A DNA stretch of 5,621 nucleotides from Actinomycetota bacterium (GTDB taxonomy: Bacteria > Actinomycetota > Thermoleophilia > Gaiellales > Gaiellaceae), in NCBI GenBank assembly GCA_003136795.1, contig PLDP01000127.1:4369-9989 (forward strand). Direction: 5' to 3'. Below, in pieces: positions 1-5,215 of the stretch. The notes under the pieces were generated by a model that saw nothing but the letters and a program-made list of their open reading frames with translations, was not told the DNA's origin and ran no database searches. The position numbers and the translations under genes were made by a program. Position 1 is the first letter of the stretch, and every line of letters begins with the position of its first letter.

Positions 1-161
1 GTGCGGTACTGGAGGACGATCGCGATGACGAATGCCACGAATCCGAGCAGCACGGCCGCGTACGGGTTGTAGCCGTGGACGAGGTAATCGGAGACGGACT
101 CGCCCATCGCGGTCGTCAGGATCTTGATGATCCAGAAGACAGCGGTGATCCGCGGCGGCAC
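1..161 (-). CDS. Partial COG4705-like membrane protein (N-terminal part)
   Basis: The minus strand reads a hydrophobic protein that runs off the window's left edge. It contains VPPRITAVFWIIKILTTAMG followed by ESVSDYLVHGYNPYAAVLL and a further hydrophobic stretch ending LQYR. The FWIIKILTTAMGE...SDYL block is characteristic, as I recall it, of the COG4705 'uncharacterised membrane-anchored protein' family, multi-helix proteins of unknown function. Two membrane segments are visible; the rest lies outside. The frame stays open upstream to about 278 but contains no ATG. I mark the GTG at 159-161 as the minimal start because homologues begin around this Lys-Val-Pro, but no ribosome binding site precedes it. 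The native start may therefore be lost or non-canonical, and the gene may be decayed. Family call fairly secure; start and intactness uncertain. Confidence 0.6.
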   Translation of the reverse strand, partial: MPPRITAVFWIIKILTTAMGESVSDYLVHGYNPYAAVLLGFVAFVIAIVLQYR

Positions 162-231
162 TTTTGTGCCAGTCGGCTGGCGTACGAGCTTCAGAGGAAT
201 CTGAATCCTCAGCTCACATCGAGTGGCTGAA

Positions 232-345
232 TCACGAAGTTGCGGATGTGTTGACCTCGGCGATCTCGGGTCGCTCGGTCAACCTGTCGATCACGAAAGC
301 ATAGAGCGCCTGCCGATGTGCCGTCAGCCGATCACGGTCTACGCC
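232..345 (-). pseudogene. Possible remnant of an Lrp/AsnC-type regulator C-terminus
   Basis: A minus-strand frame ending at TGA 232-234 reads VDRDRLTAHRQALYAFVIDR followed by LTERPEIAEVNTSATS. The pattern of a helix with FV-DRL, then a P-E-I-A-E-V-N-T-S strand, resembles the end of the Lrp/AsnC ligand-binding (RAM) domain. The codons look coding-like. There is no ATG or ribosome binding site upstream in this frame, which instead runs back out of frame into the TSUP gene, so this is not an intact gene. Just past the stop, a shifted frame reads NFVIQPLDVS and stops at 209-211, which could be the original tail after a frameshift. The similarity is by eye only. Chance coding-like sequence in GC-rich DNA is the main alternative. 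Confidence 0.28.
250..283. repeat. Inverted repeat GTTGACC/GGTCAAC
   Basis: Perfect 7-base arms lie at 250-256 and 277-283, separated by 20 bases, with a possible extra 3-base pairing inside if a bulge is allowed. No T-run follows on either strand, so it is not a classical intrinsic terminator. It falls inside the Lrp-like remnant, about 140 bases beyond the TSUP stop. It may act as a weak transcript-end hairpin for the leftward operon, be an operator, or be chance. Confidence 0.3.
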
Positions 346-418
346 GCCGATGGCAGCGGACTTCGCCGCGCCTACGAACGAGGTTGATCTACTCCGACGA
401 GACGGTTGAGGTGGCGGC

Positions 419-1243
419 TCAGAGGCCGGCGAAGATCAGCCTTATTGCGAGTACGAGAAGAGCGACGCCGAGCAGTGCTTCTACCGTTCGGCCGCTTGCC
501 CGTAGCGAGAGGCGTGCGCCGAGCTGCGCGCCGCCGACGACACCGATGGAGAGCGCGATCGCGCGTCGAATGCCGTGGCCGTGGGCGAAGCTTCCGGCGG
601 CGACGTGGGTTGCCGCTCCGCTCCCAGCGATGATCGCGAGCACAAAGTGGGAGGTGGCGGTTGCGAGGTGGGTTGGGAAGCCGAGCGCGCGCACGAGTAG
701 TGGGACGTGAATGACGCCGCCGCCGATACCGAGGAAGCTGGAGACGAAGCCGACCACGGTGCTGTAGGCGATTCCGCGACGCAGCGGCACGTCGTAGTCG
801 TAGGTGGTGCCGTAGCGGTCGGTGAGCGTTCGGTGGCTGAGGCGTCCTCGTGGTTGTCGTCTGCCTCCAGGCTCGCCGATTAACAGCCAGACGGCTAGGG
901 CGAGCAGAACGATCGCCATCAGTAGGTCGAACTGCGATCGGGAGACGGAGCCGACGACGAGGGCGCCAGCGATCGAGCCAGGCAGCGCAGCGCCGGCGAA
1001 GGCGAGCCCGCTGCGGTAGTCGATCCTGCGTTGGTGGGCGTACGCGGCGGAACCAGATGCAGCGTTGAAGAAGACGGCGGTCAGGCTGATCGCGGTAATC
1101 GTCGCTGGTTTGTCGTGCGGGTAGAGCAGGAGCAGGATCGGGGTGAGGATGAAGCCGCCGCCGGAGCCGACGATCGTGCCGAAGGCTCCGACGGCGACGC
1201 CGATCACGACGAGTAGAACGGCGACGGTCGGCGAGAAGGTCAT
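419..1243 (-). CDS. TSUP (TauE/SafE) family anion exporter
   Basis: This 274-residue integral membrane protein belongs to the TSUP/TauE-SafE family, whose studied members move sulfite, sulfoacetate, thiosulfate or other small organic anions across the inner membrane. It shows the expected two half-repeats. The first has the glycine-rich loop GTIVGSGGG (residues 22-30) then FILTPILLLLY; the second has FLGIGGGVIHVPLL (170-183) and the helix ATATSHFVLAI (194-204). Hydrophobic helices fill about 6-20, 31-41, 80-98, 105-122, 158-171, 196-211, 228-244 and 255-271. A polar loop at 124-155 separates the halves. Length is normal. The ATG start places the first helix at the N-terminus, but no strong ribosome binding site is visible. 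It is the last gene of the leftward operon, 60 bases after DUF302. The substrate cannot be read from sequence; the redox neighbours favour a sulfur oxyanion. Confidence 0.9.
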   Translation of the reverse strand: MTFSPTVAVLLVVIGVAVGAFGTIVGSGGGFILTPILLLLYPHDKPATITAISLTAVFFNAASGSAAYAHQRRIDYRSGLAFAGAALPGSIAGALVVGSVSRSQFDLLMAIVLLALAVWLLIGEPGGRRQPRGRLSHRTLTDRYGTTYDYDVPLRRGIAYSTVVGFVSSFLGIGGGVIHVPLLVRALGFPTHLATATSHFVLAIIAGSGAATHVAAGSFAHGHGIRRAIALSIGVVGGAQLGARLSLRASGRTVEALLGVALLVLAIRLIFAGL

Positions 1244-1303
1244 CGCGGAAGGCTGTCTTGCACGGCGTCTCCGAGCATACGGAGCGAGCTGGCGACGATG
1301 TGG

Positions 1304-1708
1304 TTACGACGGGTTGCTGGCGCGTTCGACGACGGCTGCGAGTTTCGCCCGTATCTCGGCGGCGACCGAGGCGAGGCTGTCGTTGCCGACGATCGATAGC
1401 ATCCGTTCGGCGTCGACGGCGGAGATGTGGGTTTGCCCGTCACGCTGGTAGACGACGACGTTGCAGGGCAGCAGCGTTCCGAGCTCGGGTTCGACGGTGA
1501 GTGCCTGGTGGGCGAGCGGCGGGTTGCAGGCGCCGAGGATCAGGTAGGGCTCTTCGTCGACGCCGAGCTTTTCGCGCAGGGTTGCTTGGACGTCGATCTC
1601 GCTGAGGATGCCGAAGCCTTCGGCCTTGAGCTCGACGCGGACACGCTCGACGGCGGTTTCGAACGGCTGGCTGGTTGTCGTGCTGAGGGTGTAGCTGGTT
1701 GCGAGCAT
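1304..1708 (-). CDS. DUF302 family protein
   Basis: This 134-residue soluble protein of the DUF302 (COG3439) family has no established biochemical function. The family is often encoded beside sulfur, thiol or stress genes. Conserved-looking blocks are GFGILSEIDVQATLREKLG (31-49), YLILGACNPPLAHQAL (55-70) and GTLLPCNVVVY (77-87). Cysteines 61 and 82 sit inside two of these and could be redox or ligand residues (inference). There is no signal peptide or membrane segment. An ATG six bases upstream (1714-1712) gives two extra residues, but AGGAGG lies only 1 base from it and 7 bases from the ATG at 1708-1706, so I chose the latter. The start and ribosome binding site lie inside the upstream glutaredoxin-like gene in another frame, implying tight translational linkage. 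TSUP follows after 60 bases. Confidence 0.88.
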   Translation of the reverse strand: MLATSYTLSTTTSQPFETAVERVRVELKAEGFGILSEIDVQATLREKLGVDEEPYLILGACNPPLAHQALTVEPELGTLLPCNVVVYQRDGQTHISAVDAERMLSIVGNDSLASVAAEIRAKLAAVVERASNPS

Positions 1709-2013
1709 TCGCATTCCTCCTGCAGGTAGTGGCGGCGGGCTTTCTCCGCCTTCAGGTGATGGGCTCGTGCCTCCGGCGGTGCGGGTACGCGTCTGTCGAG
1801 GTAGGTGGTGATCGCGTCCTCGCCGACGATCACGTTGCCGTTGGTTGCGACGAGGACGGGGATGGTGTCGCTGCCGGTGCGTTCGCGGAGCAGGAGTCGG
1901 TTCTCCCGTTCAACGGGGACCTGGCGGGCGGTGTAGTCGATCCCGAGTTCGGTGAGCCGTTGCCGGACGCGGCGGGAGGCGGGGCACCACTCGGTTTGCC
2001 AGAGCTCGACCAT
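1540..2013 (-). CDS. Glutaredoxin/GST-N-like thioredoxin-fold protein, C-terminus uncertain
   Basis: The first roughly 100 residues form a glutaredoxin or GST N-terminal-type thioredoxin fold. There is an opening strand MVELWQTEWC, active site C10-P-A-S13, helix SRRVRQRLTELG, strand YTARQVPV, the cis-proline motif TIPVLV with Pro52, and the GEDAITTYLD (64-73) closing helix. The CPAS site has one cysteine, the monothiol type, suggesting deglutathionylation-like or mixed-disulfide chemistry with a low-molecular-weight thiol (inference). The ATG overlaps the MMPL stop as TGATG with no good ribosome binding site, so translation is probably coupled. The frame then stays open to 1540, running 169 bases over DUF302. 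Those last ~55 residues are a low-complexity Ser/Ala/Pro/Lys sequence typical of a wrong-frame shadow. The functional protein probably ends near residue 105; the long tail is real translation, a frameshift, or a sequence error. Confidence 0.75.
   Translation of the reverse strand: MVELWQTEWCPASRRVRQRLTELGIDYTARQVPVERENRLLLRERTGSDTIPVLVATNGNVIVGEDAITTYLDRRVPAPPEARAHHLKAEKARRHYLQEECECSQPATPSARQPASRSKPPSSVSASSSRPKASASSARSTSKQPCAKSSASTKSPT
1716..1721 (-). promoter_or_regulatory. Ribosome binding site of the DUF302 gene
   Basis: AGGAGG on the minus strand is a perfect Shine-Dalgarno core. It is 7 bases from the ATG at 1708-1706 and only 1 base from the ATG at 1714-1712, so it selects the downstream ATG. 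It is encoded by codons for Gln98-Glu99 and flanking bases of the glutaredoxin-like gene. Confidence 0.75.
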
Positions 2014-4169
2014 CAGGAGTGTCCGAAGCGAACGTCGGGGAGGAGTCGCCGTAGCCAGCGTGGGAGTGCCCAGGCTTGGCGGCCGAAGACGCGCAGCAAG
2101 GTCGGGATCAGGACGAGCCGGACGAGCATCGCGTCGAGCAGGACGGCGACGCCGAGGATGACACCCATCTCCTTCGGCGGCAGCGGGCCCGAGAGGGCGA
2201 AGGTGAAGAAGACGGCGACCATCACTGCGGCGGCGGCGAAGATGACACGGCCGGAGTGGGCGAGGCCGCCGATCGCTGCCTCGTGCGGGTCGTGTGAGCG
2301 GTCCCAGTGCTCCTTTGCGGAGGAGAGCAGGAACACGGTGTAGTCCATCGAGATCGCGAAGATCATCGCGAAGAAGAACACGGGTGCCCAGGCGTCCAGG
2401 TAGCCCTGCGGCTGGAAGCCGAGCAGGCCCGCACCGTGCCCGTTCTGGAAGATCAGCCGTCCGACCCCGAACGCGGCACCCGTGGCGAGCAGGTTGGTGA
2501 GCACGCCGAGCGCTGCGAGCAGCGGCGCTTGCAGGGCGATCAGCAGCAGTAGGAAGCCGAGGACGAGGATGACGCCGATCACGAGCGGTGTCTTTGCAGC
2601 GAGTGCCTGTTCGAGGTCGTGGTTCTCGGCTGCGGCACCGCCGACGAGCGCGCCTGCCGGGAGGGCCGTACGGAGCCGGTCAATCGTGCGACCGACGCTG
2701 CTGCTCGACGGGTCGGCGCTCGGGATCGCCTGCAGGAGTGCGAGCCTGTTCGTGCCGAGTTGCGGCGCCGAGACGCGGGCGATCCCGGGGTCGCGGCGTG
2801 CGATCGACGCGGCAGCTCCCGCAGTCGAGCGCGGTGTGACGATCTGCAACGCGCCGGGTGCGCCGATCCCGAACGCCTTCTGCACCTGGGTGTAGCCGAT
2901 GCGGGAGCCGTCGGTCGGTGGGACGACCTTGATCGAGGGCATGCCGGTCTTGAGCCCGAAGATCGGCAGCGCGAGCAGAACCAGGACGAGGGTGGCGGCG
3001 GGGCCGTAGACGTGAGGTTTGCGCCAGAGCCGCTCGCCCCAGGCTGCGAAGCGCGCGGAGCGGTGCTCGCCGGAATGCACCCAGCGGAGCGCGAGGGCGT
3101 CCACCTTCGGCCCGAGCCGGCCCAGCACCGCGGGGAGGAGGGTCATCGTCGCGGCGAGCACGAAGGCGACGCTGATCATGATCCCGAGCGCCATCGAACG
3201 GAAGGCCGGGCTCGGCACCAGCATCACCGCCGAGAGCGACACGAAGACCGTGAAGCCCGAGAAGAGGACTGCCTTCCCGGCCGTGTCCATCGTTACCGCG
3301 ACGGCATCGCGGACGCTGAGCTTGGAGCCGAAGTAGGCGCCGCGGAAGCGATGGACGACGAAGAGCGCGTAGTCGATACCGAGCGCGAGCGCGAACATGA
3401 GCGCGAAGTTCATCGCCCAGATCGAGATCTCGAAGCCGTGGGTGAGCAGCGAGAGCAGCCCGGCGGAGGCGAGCAGGCCGAGGATCGTCAGCATCAGGGG
3501 CAGCCCGGCCGCGACGAGCGAGCCGAAGGCGATCGCCAGGATCGCCAGTGTGATCGGCCAGGAGTAGAGCTCCGACTTCATCATCGCCGTGCGGTTCGCA
3601 GTGTTGAAGTCCGACCACATGCCAGACGCACCGGTCAGGCTGACCGAGATCGCAGGCGTCGCGAGCGCGTGCAGCTTGCCCTTCAAGCTGTCGGCGGCGG
3701 CGACCATCGCGGTCGGATCGCCTCGCGCACCGGCGACGACGATCGCGGTATGGCCGTCGGGCGAGATCGACGCGCCCGCCTGCGGCGGCACGACGGACGA
3801 GACGCGCCGGTCGGAACGCAGCACGCCTTCGACGTGCGCGAGCAGGGTCTGGAACGCCGGGTCACCGACGGAGAGGGAGGACGAGTGGAGCACGACCATC
3901 GGGGCTGAGCTCGAGAGCCCGGCGAAGTCCCGCTGGATCAGCGTGCGCGCGGCGACCGACTCGGAGCCGTTGGCCTGCCAGCCTGCACCCGAGAGCGCCG
4001 TCTCGACCTGCGGCGCGAATACTGCGAGTGCGATTGCGACCGCCGCCCAGGTGAGAGCAACCGCTCGCAGGTGGTCGGCCGCCCACCCGCCGAGCCGACC
4101 GACCGGTCCGACCCCCTCCGGATGCTCCTGGTCGGCGGGGGAAACGGGCGCTGCTGCTGTGACCACCAC
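2013..4169 (-). CDS. MMPL/RND-family transporter
   Basis: This 718-residue inner-membrane transporter is of the MMPL type within the RND superfamily, which uses the proton gradient to export lipids, hydrophobic compounds or drugs. Residues 33-55 form TM1, followed by an extracytoplasmic domain (about 56-200). A block of five helices (203-350) contains ALGIDYALFVVHRFRG with Asp266-Tyr267 in TM4. A cytoplasmic linker (351-385) leads to TM7 (388-404), a second external domain (405-525) and TM8-12 (527-692), with ISMDYTVFLLS carrying Asp609-Tyr610 in TM10. Both Asp-Tyr pairs of the proton relay are present, so the pump looks functional. Length is typical for short actinobacterial MMPL proteins. 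The start is GTG (4169-4167), 9 bases after AGGAGG; a second GTG follows at once. It is first in the leftward operon and divergent from arsR, implying control by that repressor. Substrate unknown. Confidence 0.93.
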   Translation of the reverse strand: MVVTAAAPVSPADQEHPEGVGPVGRLGGWAADHLRAVALTWAAVAIALAVFAPQVETALSGAGWQANGSESVAARTLIQRDFAGLSSSAPMVVLHSSSLSVGDPAFQTLLAHVEGVLRSDRRVSSVVPPQAGASISPDGHTAIVVAGARGDPTAMVAAADSLKGKLHALATPAISVSLTGASGMWSDFNTANRTAMMKSELYSWPITLAILAIAFGSLVAAGLPLMLTILGLLASAGLLSLLTHGFEISIWAMNFALMFALALGIDYALFVVHRFRGAYFGSKLSVRDAVAVTMDTAGKAVLFSGFTVFVSLSAVMLVPSPAFRSMALGIMISVAFVLAATMTLLPAVLGRLGPKVDALALRWVHSGEHRSARFAAWGERLWRKPHVYGPAATLVLVLLALPIFGLKTGMPSIKVVPPTDGSRIGYTQVQKAFGIGAPGALQIVTPRSTAGAAASIARRDPGIARVSAPQLGTNRLALLQAIPSADPSSSSVGRTIDRLRTALPAGALVGGAAAENHDLEQALAAKTPLVIGVILVLGFLLLLIALQAPLLAALGVLTNLLATGAAFGVGRLIFQNGHGAGLLGFQPQGYLDAWAPVFFFAMIFAISMDYTVFLLSSAKEHWDRSHDPHEAAIGGLAHSGRVIFAAAAVMVAVFFTFALSGPLPPKEMGVILGVAVLLDAMLVRLVLIPTLLRVFGRQAWALPRWLRRLLPDVRFGHS

Positions 4170-4178
4170 TAGCTCGTT

Positions 4179-4184
4179 CCTCCT
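4179..4184 (-). promoter_or_regulatory. Ribosome binding site supporting the GTG start of the MMPL gene
   Basis: The minus strand reads AAGGAGGAA here. The AGGAGG core is 9 bases from GTG 4169-4167 and 12 from the next GTG. No in-frame ATG is nearby, so this site supports the first GTG as start. Confidence 0.75.
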
Positions 4185-4214
4185 TGCTCAAAAGGTTGCG
4201 TTCTGACGTTCCTA

Positions 4215-4250
4215 TGCTACTGTACAACTAAATCGTTGCAGAGAGTAGCA
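4215..4250. promoter_or_regulatory. Nested inverted repeat, likely ArsR operator
   Basis: The centred inner element is TACAACTAAATCGTTGCA (4223-4240), an imperfect palindrome matching its own reverse complement at 12 of 18 positions, with CAAC...GTTG arms. Around it lie perfect 7-base arms TGCTACT (4215-4221) and AGTAGCA (4244-4250). The right arm ends exactly where the arsR ribosome binding site begins. ArsR-family dimers bind such palindromes near their own promoters, so I infer autoregulation and control of both operons. The outer arms could alternatively form a hairpin in the 5' leader. Which repeat is bound is unknown. Confidence 0.6.
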
Positions 4251-4257
4251 GAAGGAG
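4251..4257 (+). promoter_or_regulatory. Ribosome binding site of arsR-family gene
   Basis: GAAGGAG ends 4 bases before the ATG at 4262, a somewhat short but workable spacing. It directly abuts the right arm of the inverted repeat, so a bound repressor or a leader hairpin would lie next to it. Confidence 0.7.
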
Positions 4258-4261
4258 AACG

Positions 4262-4606
4262 ATGCAGTCGCTTCCACACCCGATCCCCGATGACCTGGCC
4301 GAGTTGATCGCCCGTCGCTTCCGCGCGATCGGCGAGCCGATGCGCGTCCGCATCCTCGACCTGCTCCGCGACGGAGAACTCAGCGTCAACGTGCTCGCGG
4401 AACAGCTCGGCGCCGGCCAGCAGAACGTCTCGAAGCACCTGAGCGTGCTCGCAGAGACCGGAATCGTCGCTCGGCGCAAGGAAGGCAATCACGTGTACTA
4501 CCGCGTCGTCGACGAAGGCGTCTTCGCCCTATGCGAGCAGGTCTGCGGTTCGCTCCAGTCCCAGCTCTCGACCCTGGCCGCCCTCGTCGGCGGCCTCCCC
4601 ACCTGA
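4262..4606 (+). CDS. ArsR-family winged-helix repressor
   Basis: This 114-residue ArsR/SmtB-type regulator belongs to a family of homodimers that leave DNA when a metal, thiol oxidant or other signal binds. Residues 11-38 give the first helices with the AIGEPMRVRILDLLRDGELS signature. The recognition helix region is LGAGQQNVSKHLSVLAETGIV (49-69), followed by the wing RRKEGNHVYYRVVD (71-84). The C-terminal helix carries Cys91 and Cys95 as CEQVC. The metal box ELCVCDL of arsenic and cadmium sensors is absent from the helix region where it normally sits. With thioredoxin and OsmC downstream, a thiol-based sensor using Cys91/Cys95 is plausible but inferred. The ATG has a good ribosome binding site, and the palindrome just upstream is its likely operator. 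It is first in the rightward operon; DUF2892 starts 19 bases later. Confidence 0.93.
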   Translation: MQSLPHPIPDDLAELIARRFRAIGEPMRVRILDLLRDGELSVNVLAEQLGAGQQNVSKHLSVLAETGIVARRKEGNHVYYRVVDEGVFALCEQVCGSLQSQLSTLAALVGGLPT

Positions 4607-4625
4607 TCCTTTGAGGGAGACCGAA

Positions 4626-4850
4626 ATGACCACGAACATGAGCACGCTCGATCGCAAGCTCCGCACCTTCGTCGCGGCACCGCTGCTCGTCGTGGTTGCG
4701 CTGCTCGTCGGCGCCGGCAGCTTCGTCGGAATCGTCCTGCTCGTTCTCGCCGCCGTGATGCTCGCGACGAGCTCGATCAGCTTCTGTCCGCTTTATGCCG
4801 CGCTCCACTTGAGCACGCAACGCCCGAAGCCAAAACCGCTCGCTCACTGA
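4626..4850 (+). CDS. DUF2892 small membrane protein
   Basis: This 74-residue protein consists mainly of two membrane helices (about 14-30 and 33-50) followed by the motif FCPLYAALHL (53-62) and a basic tail. That motif matches the DUF2892 family, which also forms the membrane part of the YgaP rhodanese. Here it stands alone with no rhodanese domain. The conserved Cys54 lies at the membrane edge, a possible site for thiol or persulfide chemistry (inference); function is not established. The ATG at 4626 is 6 bases after GAGGGAG (4613-4619). An in-frame TTG at 4611 is less likely because it precedes that ribosome binding site. It lies 19 bases after arsR and just ahead of thioredoxin, so it is co-transcribed with both. 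Confidence 0.85.
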   Translation: MTTNMSTLDRKLRTFVAAPLLVVVALLVGAGSFVGIVLLVLAAVMLATSSISFCPLYAALHLSTQRPKPKPLAH

Positions 4851-4867
4851 AAGGGATGACCAGAGAA

Positions 4868-5215
4868 ATGGACGTGACCACGGAAACCTTCCAGCGCGAC
4901 GTGATCGAACGCTCGCATAAGCTGCCGGTCGTCGTCGACTTCTGGGCAGCCTGGTGCGGCCCATGTCGCATGCTCGGCCCTGCGATCGAGACCGAGGTCG
5001 CGAAGCGGGCTGGCCAGATTGAGCTCGCGAAGGTCGACGTCGACGCTGAGCAGACGCTGGCCGCGCAGTACGGGATCCAAAGCATTCCGACCGTCGCTAT
5101 CTTCCGCGACGGCAAGCCGGTCACCGGCTTCGTCGGCGCGCATCCGGCTGCAACGATCGGCAGCTTCCTGGATGACACGATCGAGAAGCACGGCGAAGCA
5201 GTTGATGCAGCATGA
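4868..5215 (+). CDS. Thioredoxin
   Basis: This 115-residue single-domain thioredoxin is a cytoplasmic protein-disulfide reductase, normally recharged by NADPH-thioredoxin reductase, which is not encoded here. It shows VVVDFWAAWCGPC with the redox pair Cys30/Cys33 in canonical WCGPC, the strand ELAKVDVDAEQ with the family's KVDVD segment, cis-proline in SIPTV (Pro74), and GFVGAH before the last helix. There is no signal peptide, so it is not a secreted variant. Length fits the family. The ATG at 4868 is chosen because the in-frame ATG at 4856 touches GAAAGGG with no spacing. Support is weak either way, and 4856 (119 residues) remains possible. It lies close behind DUF2892, and its TGA overlaps the OsmC start. 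In this setting it probably reduces oxidised or persulfidated partners such as OsmC (inference). Confidence 0.95.
   Translation: MDVTTETFQRDVIERSHKLPVVVDFWAAWCGPCRMLGPAIETEVAKRAGQIELAKVDVDAEQTLAAQYGIQSIPTVAIFRDGKPVTGFVGAHPAATIGSFLDDTIEKHGEAVDAA

Larger units (their letters stand above)
4170..4261. promoter_or_regulatory. Divergent promoter region between the MMPL and arsR operons
   Basis: The 92 bases between the divergent starts are visibly more AT-rich than the genes. They must hold both promoters unless transcripts start inside genes. I see no convincing -35/-10 pair on either strand. Weak -10-like hexamers are TACAAC (4223-4228, plus strand) and TAGCAT (minus strand, within about 4214-4219), both without a good -35 at proper spacing. 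Overlap of such boxes with the palindrome described separately would suit repression. Confidence 0.7.

Noticed and set aside
316..387. Short plus-strand frame reading ITVYAADGSGLRRAYERG
   Set aside because: Looks protein-like but is only 24 codons, has no ribosome binding site and lies opposite the regulator-like fragment; probably chance.
1269..1284. Hairpin CTCCG/CGGAG in the gap between DUF302 and TSUP
   Set aside because: Only a 5-base stem with no following T-run; too weak for a terminator or operator call. Nothing else was seen in this 60-base gap.
1699..2343. Plus-strand open frame of 214 residues across the MMPL end and glutaredoxin gene
   Set aside because: Spans two real genes on the other strand and has low-complexity composition with no recognisable domain.
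2680..3618. Minus-strand 312-residue frame within the MMPL gene
   Set aside because: Arg/Ala/Leu-rich out-of-frame reading of the transporter; no ribosome binding site or family features.
2619..3908. Long plus-strand open frame (429 residues) opposite the MMPL gene
   Set aside because: Its product is a highly charged Arg/Glu/Asp/Gly-rich string without domains, the usual antisense shadow of a GC-rich gene; the MMPL frame has clear helices and motifs.
4262..4606. Arsenic-resistance operon interpretation
   Set aside because: The ArsR-type protein lacks the ELCVCDL metal box and there is no arsenate reductase, ArsB or Acr3 nearby; the neighbours are thiol-redox genes.
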